The position numbers were made by a program, and so were the translations under genes. Below are positions 1-12,496 of a stretch of 64,000 nucleotides of DNA, piece after piece. Position 1 is the first letter of the stretch; every line of letters starts with the position of its first letter. Origin of the DNA: Mermis nigrescens (lineage: Eukaryota > Nematoda > Enoplea > Mermithida > Mermithidae); contig JAVLUZ010000616.1 in NCBI GenBank assembly GCA_036768485.1, positions 521,861 through 585,860 of the forward strand, in the 5' to 3' direction. The notes under the pieces were generated by a model that made no database searches, was not told the origin of the DNA, and saw only the letters and a list, made by a program, of their open reading frames with translations.

Positions 1-290
1 TCTACCTTAATAGAGCATAAGACTCAAAAAATTTTGAAAACAATCAAAAAGTTGAAGAAATTGAACCAGCTATATTCAAAACAAGTATAAGGCACGAAGT
101 GCCGAAAATTTAGCAAATAGGTAGCTAAAAAGGCTTAAACCAGCATATTTTCTGCGAAATTTCATGAAATTTTCGGAAATTCTTGAAAAATTGCGAATTC
201 TGTTGGGGGGGGGGGGTGGTGGGAAAAATTCCTTGGAAGAAAGGGTCAAAACTTTTCTGGGGGGCTGAGACCCCCAAAATTGTGTATGGT
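1..290. repeat. R3 dispersed repeat, truncated by the window edge
   Basis: It contains the R3 hallmark CACGAAGTGCCGAAAATTTAG, a poly-G run (about 205-217) and the terminal GTGTATGGT also found at the end of the copy near 60.18 kb. The left part lies outside the window. Confidence 0.6.
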
Positions 291-1785
291 CATTAACTTC
301 CACATTGATCACGAACTTCTGTTTATTAGTGTTTTCTAGTAATCGACCTTTTTTTGTGCAAAATGAGTTTTTGCTTGCTTTTATGGAAACCGTGAATTGA
401 CAACATGTTATTAGTTCCGTGGGAAGCGCTTCACGACGACTAATTAATTTTAATTAAATGAAGGATTCTTATGGGCCGACAATTTGCCAGATAAACACTA
501 TTTCTAGCGTTTGGGGAAAATCATTTTTTTGGCTTTCTCGCGTGAAAAATTTTATTTATAAATGACTTCGACTCCTGGATCATATTTTATATTTTCTATG
601 TTTTTCATTTTAGTTTTCTTAATTCGGAAAATAAATTATAGACTCGAGAGAAAATTTAATATATTTACCCATAAATCAAATATATTTCGAAATAAATTCG
701 GCAATAATTTATTTTATCTATTATTTTGCATTCTATTGTCTCACGCAAGAACAGTGTTTTTTTTGTGTACAAGGTCCGTTTGCACATGTACAAAGATGGT
801 CCCCAAAAGTCTTTGTACATTTTGTACACACAAATTTTTGGGTACTATAATATGGTACAGTAGCGATTTAAGTGTAGTAAAAACAGAATTGTTCGACATT
901 TGTTGGCGAATTTTAGCTAATTTCTGGGTCTCAGCGCCAAAAAATTGACATTTTTCCTTTCGAAATGCAATTTCTGCCATTATAAAACTTTCGCGAATTC
1001 TAGACTTTTTTGCAATTTTTGTCTTCCAAAAAATCTTTGTACATGTACAAAGACGGTCCAAAAAGTCTTTGTACATCGGGAAAAATCTTTGCCGAATACA
1101 AAAAAACCGTGCTAATGAATGGAATAAAATAAGAGTTTTAGTTTTTCTTGAATTTTTATCGAAATTTTTCATAAGATAAAAGTTTTACGAATAAAATAAA
1201 AGGAAATACAAATTTTTAATTTCAGATTTTTTTAAAAGTTTTATTAAAAATTGAGATTTAAAAAAGATAAAAAACAATTTTTTTAAAATTAAAGGTTTTA
1301 GGGGTTCAATTCATTTTCGAGGCCATGTTGAGATAAACTATTCACCAAGAATGTGAGGGCTCTAAAGTTTATAAAGTCAAAAAATCGACCCAAAAACTTT
1401 TGCGTAGGATCAAAATTTACGAAAAAAATCAAAAAGAAAGCATTTTTGGGCCAAAAGGAAGGATCTGCCACGTTCCGGGCGGTCCGACCAGTATGATTGT
1501 ATTCCATGATAAAGACGTGTTACATGTTTGAATATATAACGGCAGCAACAACCGTGATTAGAAATCAAACGGAAATGAAAAGAATGAATTTAGAAGGTGA
1601 ATGTTATAATTTGATTTATTTACATTTGTGCAAAAATTTAGAATATCTGTAAAATTAAATAATACAAAGGTGGGTGTACTTCAATTTTCATGTCCCAAGG
1701 TTGAATTCTATGCTGCAATAGAATAGGAATTATTATTTAAATACCTAGCAGATGCAAAAATGCATTCTATTGGGAGTCTTATCAG
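291..1785. other. Non-coding AT-rich stretch
   Basis: Apart from the TCTTTGTACA dyads no gene or clear element is seen. The short reading frames lack domains or codon bias. Confidence 0.5.
786..1076. repeat. Cluster of TCTTTGTACA dyads
   Basis: ATGTACAAAGA (786-796) pairs with TCTTTGTACAT (810-820). A perfect 20-bp palindrome of TCTTTGTACA with its complement sits at 1034-1053. ATGTACAAAGAC (1043-1054) pairs with GTCTTTGTACAT (1065-1076), a perfect 12-bp stem with a 10-base loop. Spacers share GGTCC. It may be a remnant of a foldback element or a repeated binding site. Confidence 0.6.
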
Positions 1786-1990
1786 CACACCTGAGCGTGG
1801 GGGTTGGGGTATGCAACCCCCAGAACGCCGAATACCCCCGGAAACCAAAATACCCCTCCGCCCAGAATTTAATTTTTTTTTTATGAGAAACGTTGGAAAA
1901 TGATATTTTCCGCCATATCACTATTTTTAAGACCATTTTTGACCTTTGAAAAATCTTGCACCCCCAGAATTTTAATGCTGTCCACGTGAG
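1786..1990 (+). mobile_element. MITE-A copy, internally shortened
   Basis: It begins CACACCTGAGCG and ends CACGTGAG. The flanks CTTATCAG and CTTATCAA form a 7/8 target duplication. The interior matches the family (CCCCCAGAA..., GAGAAACGTTGGAAAA, GACCTTTGAAAAATCTTGC). Confidence 0.75.
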
Positions 1991-2825
1991 CTTATCAAAA
2001 GAAAACATTATTGGTTCGCAGGGAGCAAGCAAAGACGCGAGAAACATTTTCAATAGAATAACTACGCAAAGGTAATTTGCTGAATTACCGAAATGATGCA
2101 ATTACCGCGGTGACCTAAATAATAAGCAAATAACAAAACAAATAATAAATAATAAATAACAAAATAAATAAAAAACAAAAGTATGAGGAATTTGAAAAAA
2201 ATAATTGAACACTCATTCAACTTTATGTTAGGAAAGTTTTTGAATTTATCGGAAATCAAGTTAATCAAATGTACATAATACAAGGAGTATTATTGAGTTT
2301 TAGTAAATGATGTAAAAAGTTGATTTGCTAAATTTGAAATTGACTGTCCAAATTATATCTATTGCTAATTGTATGCAATGAATGCACGAAAAAGAGCACA
2401 AATAAAAATAATTGAACGAAATGCGAATGACGATGACAAATATTGATAATTAAATCCGCTGAATATTTTCATATTTCGTATTCTAATCTTTTATATTGTC
2501 ATGAAGCTTTTAAATTGACATTTTAATTTTTCTATTCAGCGTCGGCATACGGTCAAATTTGATTCGTTTAGCGAACCAGTAGTTCGTGACGCATTTCACG
2601 CTTTTGTACAGACCCAAATAAACATGAAAATGGGTAACTTTTTGCGGTTAGACCCCATAATTCAAAATAATCCCATTTTAGAATGACATCTTCTGACGTT
2701 TAGTTGTCATTTTTTGCGATGCCTGATCCCCTGGGAACATACATGTACATTTAAAGCATGGGAATTCTGCGAGGCCAACTCTAAAAATTACAAAAAACTC
2801 TTGGGCTTAAAGAAAATGGGTAGAC
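1991..2825. other. Non-coding stretch with AT microsatellite
   Basis: An AATAA/AAATAAC-type simple repeat lies at about 2115-2180. Otherwise no gene is seen. Confidence 0.5.
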
Positions 2826-3060
2826 GTTAAAAACACTGTTTTCGACGTTCTAAACAGAGCTCATTCTTTCTAAAACATAAAAACGAAAACTTATGGAAAA
2901 TTTGTAGAAAATTCAGAGTAAATTGAACAAAATATAGTAAAAACGAGAATGCGGCGTGGCGAGAAGCGCCGAAGATTGAACATTTTTGAGCCAAAATGTA
3001 GCTAAAAACGATTTAAAAAGCACTCTTAACACGATTTTTTCGAAAAATTAACAATTCATT
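2826..3060. repeat. R3 dispersed repeat
   Basis: It shares GACGTTCTAAAC, CATAAAAACG, GAACAAAATATAGT and the GCGAGAAGCGCCGAA hairpin with the copies at 4.63 and 56.48 kb. Confidence 0.6.
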
Positions 3061-3169
3061 GAGGGGTCGCAGCCATTAACGGGGTCAGCAGCCATTCTGC
3101 GGGGCTAATAGCCCCCTCCCACCCAAATACCGAAGAACACGCATGATTCACACCATAGAGGCATAGTGT

Positions 3170-3450
3170 GACCGATCTGAGGAGGGTCAGCCGGTCTAAG
3201 AGGTAGGCGGGGTCAGAAAAAGAGCATTTTAGGGCCAAAATGACCTCAAAATTGGTTTAGCGCTAAAATAGCCGTTAAAACTACATTATTACACAGTTTC
3301 TGGTCAATTTGAAGCACTTTTGATGAGAAATTTTCGAGTTTCATCCGTTTTTGGCCTTCATTTGCCACATTTCTCCCACAAAATGTTTCATTTTTCCATT
3401 CTGAGGGAGTTTAGATCCCTAAACCCCCACGTGCATATCAGACTCCATAG
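3170..3450. repeat. R5 dispersed repeat
   Basis: It contains the R5 core: a segment with CAGTTTCTGGTCAATTTGAAG and the block 'CATTTTNGCC...CCCNAAACCCCC', also found at 33.9, 39.3, 45.6, 60.5 and 62.7 kb. Sequence is diverged and ends are uncertain. Confidence 0.45.
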
Positions 3451-3524
3451 TTCAAAATACTCCCAGAGACGAATGACATTTATGACATTCTTTGTAAATT
3501 TTGCGATGCACAACCCCTCGGACC

Positions 3525-3786
3525 CACACTTGGGCGTGGAGGGTGGATGGGGAGTATGCACCCCTGAAAACCAAAATACCACCCCTTCGAGAAACCAAAA
3601 TACTCCTCCCAGAATTCAATTTTTGAAATTTATTTTGTTTTTTCGCAATTTTTGATGCCAATGGATAGTGCTCGATGAGAAACGTTTAAAAATGGTGTTT
3701 TTTTCGCCATACCACCATTTTTAAGGCCATTTTTTGACCTTTGAAAAATTTTGCACTCCCTAGAATTTGGGTGCCGCCTACCTATG
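3525..3786 (+). mobile_element. MITE-A copy
   Basis: Ends are CACACTTGGGCGTGG and CCTACCTATG. The flanks CTCGGACC and CTCGTACC are a 7/8 target duplication. Full family length (262 bp). Confidence 0.85.
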
Positions 3787-4627
3787 CTCGTACCCCCAAA
3801 TTTCGGGTATTGCCCGAATTTAACAAGTTGCCCATCTGTGAACCCAAATAGTACATACCTGGCTACTGTGATTTTGCAATCTGCCGAAAGAAGTTTGCAT
3901 CTTAACTTTCCTCCTCGGCGGCTCCTTTATGTCGCCTTCGTCGGGCTTATCTCCCGACTTATCAGCAGCCAATGCTAATTTCTCTTTAATGTCGCACATG
4001 ATGGCCAGTGAAATGTATTAATTAATTCAAACTTTCGTAAAAGCGAGGCGATTGGACGGTGTTTGTTTAGAATTTTTGTTTCGTTTCAAATGGCTTCGCA
4101 ATATTTCGAATGATGCAATACAGCAAAGTTTCAGTTACAAATTTTTTTGCCAAAAATCGAAGTATTTGGCCCAGTTGGCTAAAATGATTCAAGAAGCATC
4201 GCTCCGGAACTACGAAGATTGGGGCGAATGCGACGCAAATCAGTTATAATCTGCATTTAAAGCTAAGTTTTCCTGGATTTTAGAAACAGCTGCCGTTTCT
4301 GCTCTTTTTTTGGGGAAGATGTTTTATGTATGTAAACATGAAAATATTGAGCGAAACAAAATGGGGTCAATTAATTCTCCGCGCTCGGATTTTATTTCTT
4401 ACATCGCCATCTTTTTACGTTTGCATTTAAAAACATGGAGGAAAGTCTTCATTAATCACGGTCTGTCTTTTTAAAATTCTTCATGACTTTTATTATTATC
4501 CTCCGTCATCTATAATCATTGAGTTCATCGGGTATCCTGATTAGACGGATTTCAAGCATACGTGAAAGGTCTGAGGTGCCGGCCCGAAAAAATGTTTTGA
4601 AAAGCGCCTTTTTGGGCTAAAAATGAT
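3787..4627. other. Non-coding stretch
   Basis: A short frame at 4052-4249 has no recognisable domain or splice context. Nothing else is supported. Confidence 0.4.
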
Positions 4628-4900
4628 GGGTGGTACGCGTCAGGAACATCTTTGCTTGACGTTCCAGACGATGCTATTTCTCTCTAAGGTATAAAAACAT
4701 TTTAAAAATTCAAAATTTGAAAAAAATTGGAGTAAATTGAACAAAATATAGTCACAAAATGAGTGAATGGCGCTAAGCGCCGGAAAGTTGACACTTTCGA
4801 ATCGGTAGCTAAAAATGTTTAAGATGCTTCTCCTTTTACGATTTTTAGAAAAAATCAAAAATTCTGAGGGCTTAACAAGACGTATGCTCTGCGCTCCCTA
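4628..4900. repeat. R3 dispersed repeat
   Basis: It starts GGTACGCGTCAGGAACATC and carries the GCGCTAAGCGCCGGAAAG hairpin and GAACAAAATATAGTCAC, as in the copies at 2.83 and 56.48 kb. Confidence 0.6.
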
Positions 4901-5111
4901 GAATCTAAATGACTCTCTAATCCGGAAGAGCCTCAAAAATTTAATTTTCAATTTTTTTTGTTTTTTGCAATTTTTTGAATAAAATCGAAGATATCGATGA
5001 GAAACGTCGAAAAAAGTGATTTTACCCTTGCTGTCAACTTTTCGCCAACTTTCTAACCTTAAAATTTTTTGCACTTCAAAAGGCTTTTGGAATTCAGGAG
5101 CTGCTCATGTA

Positions 5112-5765
5112 TAGAATAACTAACAAAAAATGCTCCTATGGAACAAAAAAGGACGGAAAAGTTAAAAAAAACTAGGAAAAGTTACCTATGTACATATGTT
5201 TGTGAAAGTTGTAATAATCTACTAAAAATTAAACTTCTGCTAACAACGCAGAAAATCGAAGCATATTCTGCGGGCTGAAGAAGGGAGTTGCACCCGTACG
5301 TAAGAAATATGATTAGCTTATTCCTGCAACAGAAGCGATCATTAATCGAAAAACGACATTACGTGCATTGTTACGCTAGTATGTTATGCATTGCTATAGA
5401 GAAGCAATTGACGGAGTGATGTGCTTGACCTAATTCATTTGGAATCCATTGACGATTAACAACATAAGAAACTAAATCGCTTATTAAAACACATCAAAGC
5501 TGCCCCATAATCCATTTTTCAGAGCCGGTAAACAATTTTTTGTGCAGTCGAGCTTTATTCATGAGCCGCGGAATATACTTCTATTTTTTGCGGTTTTAGC
5601 AGAAGTTTAATTTTTAGTACATTCCTACCAGTTTCACAGGCATACATAGATAACTTTTCCTGGTCCCCTCCTTCTTTGTCATTAATGATGCGTAATTCCA
5701 AGTATATTCGTCCTTGTTGTTCCATTGGAACATTTTTTTGCTAGTACCCTACTTCTAATTAGCAC
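5112..5765. mobile_element. Small foldback preceding R4 (copy 1)
   Basis: The left arm (about 5112-5282, containing ATGCTCCTATGGAACAAAA and TTCTGCTAACAACGCAG) is inverted at about 5570-5765 (ATACTTCT..., TTAGCAGAAGTTTAATTTTT, TTGTTCCATTGGAACATTTT). Arms are about 180 bp with a 290-bp centre. A homologous foldback lies at 14.7 kb. Confidence 0.65.
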
Positions 5766-5770
5766 GATTT

Positions 5771-7740
5771 GAGTAAATCAGTCAGTAAATACATACGGTA
5801 ACATGCCACAATTATGGAAGCTGTCCAAGAACGCGGAAATACTATTGTTCTGAACATCGGCATTATCTTTTTTAAGCAAAACAACCTTGCCTTATTTGAA
5901 ATGAACAAATGTTTTCAGCGTAGACTTCAGGCAACTACTGGGTGTGTAGAATACTTCACACGGATTTGTAGTCCTGACGATACACGTGACATTTTGAAAA
6001 CAAATTAAACTTTTGCAATGCTCTAAAATTAAAGCTAATTTTCAGTGTAAACTTTACACAACTACTGGGCTGAAAGAAAACATACTAGTACATTCAAATT
6101 CGTTATCCTGGCTTTACGGAACGTTTTAAAAAAATTCATGTTTTGCAACGCTTTGGATGTAAAATAAGTTTGTGGTGTAATTTTTACTCATCAACAATAA
6201 ATGAATAGTGTACACTATACATAAATACTAGATATAGGGAAAACTAACAGTCAGATACGTAATTCTGACATTACATACAACATTTGGAAAAAAATTAAGC
6301 TTCCGCAACGCTCTACAACTAAACTTAATTTTCAGTGTAAACTTCACACAATCACAGAGTGTAAATAAGATTTTAGTCAGGATTCGTAATTCTAATATTT
6401 CTCTGATATTACGATTAATGTTTATGCAAAAATTAATTCTCCACAATAGTATAACATCAAACAAATATTGGATGTGAAGCAGCTTACACCATTGTTGAAT
6501 GTAAACAAACGCGCCCAACTGACGTATCACGTTTGGTTCCTGGTACATTTTGTACTTGACATTATGTCCAGACTCATAAGCGGAGAAGTTGGCAGACAAA
6601 ATTACACAGAAACACGTTTAACACACCCAATTTTTGATTTTACACTACCTGAAAAAGCTAAATATTGAAGTGAATAAACGCAATTTGCTGTGACCTGCAC
6701 CCCTTAGAAATTATTTCATTTTTATTTCATTTGACTTGTCCTGACTTCTAAACAGAGAAAGTGGCGAACAAAAGATGGGACAAAAACATCTTTTTCCAAC
6801 ATTTACCATATTGCAAACTTTGAAAATCTGAACCTAGCTCTCCATTAAGTGTAAAGAAACTCGGTTTAAGCCAATTTGTAGCCTTTAAATCGTAGTACGT
6901 CTGTGTGTGGAAAAGATCAGTTCCTCAAAATATTTTAGATATTGACTAATCAAATAGGGAAGAAAACGTGTTTTTTCGCCTAATGTTACAACCCTAATTT
7001 CTAAATTTACACATCCATAACTAACTCAATATTAAGTTTTTTAAACGTGGTTTGCTGTGGCGTTTAGCTATTAGATAAAGCTTCATTTTTATTCCATTAA
7101 ATTCTATCTATTTGTAACCGGAAAAGTTGGCAAAGATATCTCAGGCAAAACTTTTTTTACAACATCCACTTTGGTGTAAAGTTTTAACCCATAGATCTAA
7201 CTCCGTACTGAGTGTTTAAAAGTTTGCAGGTAAGTCTAAGGTAGCCCTTGAGTCATAGTACATTTCTGCTGAAACAAATTTCTTGGGACTCATAATCGGA
7301 GTTGCTAACACACAAAAAACAAACCAAAGTGTGTTTTTTCAACCCTCAGATTCTTTACATTTTTTACACTGCCACTCTAGAGATGAGTCACTTTCCAAAA
7401 AATCAAAAAAAATACTTTTTTGAGCATAGTCAATTTCCTACATTTAAAAGTAAACTATGCAGAATGCAAAACTTAGTTAGAAAAGCCCGGTAACCGATCG
7501 CAAACTTGAAAAAAGTATATGTTATAACGTTAAAGTAAAACTTTACAGGCCCTTTGCTAATCGGGCAAAATGTAAAAAGAAAGAAAAACAGAGGGCCTAA
7601 TCTTTTTTATTATTTATCTTTTAAAAACCGCACAATACAGAAGTGTGCCAGTGTTGCTGTAGGGGGAGGTGGACATCTGCTGGGGTACTCCAAGTTATAT
7701 TATAGAGTAGCGCTAACGCGCTACCTATATTCAAAGTACT
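5771..7740 (+). repeat. R4 modular dispersed repeat (copy 1)
   Basis: It starts GTAAATCAGTCAGTAAATAC and runs to a perfect hairpin (GTAGCGC-TAAC-GCGCTAC, about 7708). Inside are 4-5 degenerate modules of about 320 bp, each with ACTCATAA..GGAG, a GTGTAAA motif and a TTTGTAGCCTTTAAATCGTAG-like segment. The same order is seen at 15603-17190. No coding frame is supported. Confidence 0.65.
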
Positions 7741-7762
7741 GTCCTGCATATGTCTTGAATTA

Positions 7763-8300
7763 CTTACCCACCCACCTATGAAAAACCAAAAAACTTCAAA
7801 TACCTGACCTATAAAAGCACAAACTGTATATTCTATTTCTTCCTAATGTGATGGCCTCTACCATCAATTACTCCATTAGTAGCTCAAAGTAGCTAATGTT
7901 AATAAACTGAGCCAGCCCAAAACCAAACCTAAGCATAAAAATTGAAGCTGATTATTTAATTAATTTAATTACTATTCTGTAGCTTTGCCAAAATTACCTA
8001 CCCATCCATGAAAAACCAATAAACCCTAACTGCCAACCTACCTATGAAAAGCACAAATTATATGTTCCATTTCTTCATAATGTGATGGCCTCTAGCATCA
8101 AACAGTCCATTAGTAACTCAAAGTAACTATATCTTTATAAACTAAGCTGGAGCCTAAGTATAAAAATTAAAACTAATTTTTTAACCAATTTACATTCCTA
8201 TCCTTGTGGTTGCACCAAATTACCTACCACACCACATGAAATACCGAAAAAACCTAAAATACCTACCCTATCAATGAAAAAACCAGAAGACACAACACAA
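7763..8300. repeat. Tandem repeat, about 230-bp unit, 2.3 copies
   Basis: Units start near 7763, 7997 and 8222 with ACCTACC...ATGAAA. They share CTAATGTGATGGCCTCTA, TCCATTAGTAGCTCAAAGTA and TAAGCATAAAAATTGAAG with small divergence. The third unit is partial. Confidence 0.7.
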
Positions 8301-9997
8301 ATTAAGGATTGATTTTGCACATTTTGAAGGACTTTTGAATGGTTTGAAACATCATTTGAGTACTCTTTATCCTTACATAATAAAAGCGGTTTTAAAAGCT
8401 TGAATAAACGATGCAAACCCAAAAACTTGAATTAACAATATAAAAAATCATCTTTTACGCATTCCACAATATTTTTGAAAATCCAACTTTAAAAATCTTT
8501 GAATTCCACCACCTAGGTTAGGTATACCTGATCAGCTTTTAATCAATAGTGAATTTGACAAAAGATAATCAACTCTCCGATAGGAATAACCTGCCTTATT
8601 CCTTATCTAATGTCAAATTATTGGCTATCTGTAAATTTGTCAGGTTTTAATCCTGTTTTTTAGGTTTAGGCTTGATAATAACTGGGGGTACTTACCCAGT
8701 TAATAGAGACGAAGCGGTAAAAAATAACAAAGCCGTTTAGACTGCCAATTACAATAAAACTACGGGTTTTCCCTCCTTATCAAACAGGTCGAAACACATG
8801 AACAGCAATAACCAATGAAAATGAAGAAACACGATTGATCCTTGTCGTTTGTAGCATTGGGTTTCGAAACGAAAATTTCAAACCTGCTTGTAATTTTAAC
8901 ACAAACATTACTTATTTGAGAAAACGTTTTCTAACATCCCTCCTCATTGGGATGTAGTCAGAAATGCAGTTGGTAAATCATGAACATTTCGCTAGAACTT
9001 GTTGCTAGTTGGTAAAGATACTTTTAACATTAGTCCAGAGTTCCATTGTGGGTATATGCAGTCTGTTTTTGACCTAGTGTATGTATCCATTCGGAAAACT
9101 AACATCCTTATTGATGTAGCGCTCTATTTTTCCCTTGCCGGATGGATTCAGAAGCGAATTTTCTATAGATATGACGGATCGAGTGATAAATAAATTGGGT
9201 AATGCAGTAATCAGGAAAGTGGTTTGCTTAGCGAATTCATGCACGATGTTCCAATAATAGACTATATACATACGAATGCACAGTTGAACTGATCTAGGGG
9301 AGAGGGCAGCTATAATAGTGGCCAAACATCTAGCTTTTTTCGGCCAAAATGACCTCATTTTGTCTCATTTTGCCCAAAAAATTTTCCATTTCTATTCTGG
9401 AGGTCTGGACATCTAAACTCCTCCATGTATATCTGATTGTGGAAAATTAAGAATACCTTGCTACTACTACTGGTAAGCAATAACGAACTACGATTCAAAA
9501 GAAGCAGCGCAACATACTTAACCTAATCTGTCGTTTACCAGATCGATCAAGTCAAGAAGTCTGTAGCTACTTAACACGACTCAACCAATCAAAGGCCATC
9601 AGATATGTTACCAAAATGTACACTGCGTGTTTTTCTTTCTTTTTTATACATCAAATAAATGTTTCTCGGGTTATGCCAGCTGTCATATTCTAAAATCTGA
9701 TATTGTGGTGAATATTTAAAAAATTAATTTGTAATGCTACATGTAATTGAGAGGTCCAAAAACTGGGCAGATCCGAAGATCCGCCACTGGCCAGTGTCCG
9801 GTCGCTTGTGCGAGCCGAAGCAGTGCTCAATTACCTAACAATTTGCGCTATTCAATCCATAGATGAAACGTCATCTCGATGGGTTAAAGCGCAAAACGGC
9901 GCAAAAGCTATAAATAGCCCATCCGAACAGCGCATGAATTCGATGAGTGTGTATGTGCACCGCACTTACATACAGAACGAACATTACCTTTCACTTT
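8301..9997. other. Non-coding stretch with decayed repeats
   Basis: An R5-like fragment occurs at about 9300-9440, and GATCCGCCACTGG at about 9777-9790 looks like a decayed MITE-B end. No gene is seen. Confidence 0.4.
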
Positions 9998-10412
9998 AAA
10001 TTTGTACAACCACGGAGTGTAAAGAGTTTATTCGGATTCGTAACTCTGATATTATGATCAACATTTATAAAAAATTTAACTCTCTACAATGTTCTGAAGA
10101 CAAATAAATATAGATGTAAATCACTTTACACCACTGTTGAGTATAAACAAACGCGCTCAACTGACGTATGACGTTTGATCCTTAGTAAATTTTTAGACTT
10201 GAGATCATGTTCAGACTCATAACCGTAAAAGTTGGCAGAAAAAACAACACAGAAACACGTTTAATACACCAAATTTTTGACTTTACACCTCTCAAAAAAA
10301 GCTAAATATTGATGTAAATGAATGCAATTATCTGTGACGTGTAACCCCTATAAAGTATCTTATTTTTATTTTATTCGACTTGTCCCGACTTGTAAACGGA
10401 GAAAGTGGAGAT
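9998..10412 (+). repeat. R4 partial copy
   Basis: It matches 6320-6770: ACAACCACGGAGTGTAAAG, AACAAACGCGCTCAACTGAC, GGCAGAAAAAACAACACAG and the TTATTCGACTTGTCCCGACT segment. Both ends are truncated. Confidence 0.65.
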
Positions 10413-12225
10413 GCTTTAAACTTCTAGCGACCTCGTACATGGTTTGCTTTACTTAAAGGTCAATAAGCAAGTTCATTTGCTCATGAGTTCTTAATATGGT
10501 CTTGTGCTTTTCATATTTTATTTTTGGGAGACTTTAAACGGCTTTTCTTCAGATTTTGTAACCCCCTTTTGGCTTTTTAATTTGTCATTTCCTCATTTTT
10601 CCGGTCATACATTTCATGTTAAAACTTGTAAAGAGGATTTTCGACATTTTTGTAATTAATCTTGGCTCTCCTTCTTGTCTGGCGTTTGTCTGCTATGTCT
10701 GGTCTCAAAAACCAGTTTTAACCGGTTTTTGACTACGTTATGTCGTAGAAGCACTTCAGTTGCCTTCGGTTTCGCCTTTTTACACATTCACATAAATCTA
10801 AAAATCGTAATAGACTTATTACAATTAGGGAAAAATCCGGCACATTATAACATTACGCTTTTTGAAAACTTAGCGATTTATATTACATTAAATTTCGCGA
10901 ATACTACAATACGAATGAAAATAAGCATAATTTTCCCATATCATAAATGATTATATTAATTTAATAGTCGCGATTTTAGCGTTAAAAAGCATCCAGCGTG
11001 TTACTAGCGAAAAGCATTGCTATGCATATGTTTATTACGTGTTATTTATGTATCTACAAATAACATAACGTATGCAAATGTTTGAAATTGCGACGGTGGT
11101 GACAATATTGCATTTCGCTAAAAAATGCCAATTTAAATACAAAGAGTCGACAAATTGAAAACTATGGGAAAAGGAAAATAAAGACTGAAAGCGTTCGCAT
11201 TTAATTACATGCCTAATTCTTATTTTTCCCCAAATTGGAACCATATTTTAGTTTTTAACATCTGTTCTGTTTTATTATTCCGATTTTGTTTCGATTTCCA
11301 GTCATTTTTTGGATCAGCGTCTTTTTTGTTCCTTTTTCAGGAATGTGTGATTAAGTCAAAATGTATTTCGATATGGAGTAAGGCTCTCGTTATCGTCAAT
11401 TCCACTTCCTGGCCTGCCCCACATGTTCGCACATGATATAATATGTTTAATGGTATAGTGCTAGAACATAAATTAATTATCTTAATCATTATTTTATAAT
11501 ATCATAGATAATTTCACCGAAATTCCGCCTTTGCGACGTTCTACTGAGTACATATGTGCCATGAGTACAATTTTTTCCTTATCTAGGGTTTTTTGTGAAT
11601 CATAATATCGGAATGAGGAAAACAATTTCTGGGCTCGCTCAACGATGTGATATTATTTTCAAAGATTTTTGGATGATTTCCGGATTTTTCAGGTGAAAGA
11701 TGGAGAGTGTGAACGAAAGTTTTCAAATGTATTAAAAATTTGGACTTTCACGGGCGAACCAAATCGCCAGGAAAAACGGTGGTCATGAAGCTTAACTGTG
11801 ATGTGTTACGTAGAAATACTTATTTCTAACAATAAATTTGTACATATGTTGCTTTTGGACCTTTCCGGTTAAAACTCGTAAGCAACGCGCATTCCAAATT
11901 TCTATGGTTCAAGCCAGGCTTACCCAAATATATTCTTCTCATGAGTCAGCAAGTATCGGAAGCCAATTCACGAACATTCTGAATTGTATATAGTTTTGCC
12001 TTTAAGTTGAAATCGCGCATATAATTCGGCTTTTTCTTGTCCTACAATTTGATGCTCAAGTTGAAACAAGTTTTTCTAGTTTTTAGAAGATTTTCAAGAA
12101 AAGTCTGTAAAGCGTCATATTGGCCATTTTTTCTATATCAAATTTACCGAGTGTTTTTGATGTGCAAACTTTTTTCTGACCAGTTACTGAATTAAATCAA
12201 AGAGCATTGAAAGATGGATCACAAT
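10413..12225. other. Non-coding stretch, no recognised element
   Basis: AT-rich DNA with short frames lacking domains or splice context. I see nothing that can be supported. Confidence 0.4.
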
Positions 12226-12496
12226 CATAGGTGGGCGGCTCCAAAGTTCTGGGGAGGGGGTTCAAGAGTTTTTCAAAGGTCGAAAAATGGCCCTAAAAAT
12301 GGTGGTACGGCGAAAAAACACCATTTTTCAACGTTTCTAATCGAGCACTATCCATTGGCATCAAAAAATTGCGAAAAAAACAAAAAAAATTTCCAAAAAT
12401 TGTATTCTGCGGGGTATTCCAATTTCTGGGGGTGGGGTATTTTGGTTTCTCGGGGAGGGGGTGCATTACCCCCAAACCCCCTCACGGCCAGGTATG
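12226..12496 (-). mobile_element. MITE-A copy
   Basis: Ends are CATAGGTGGGCGGC and CCAGGTATG. The flanks ATCACAAT and GTCACAAT form a 7/8 target duplication. Length 271 bp. Confidence 0.85.
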
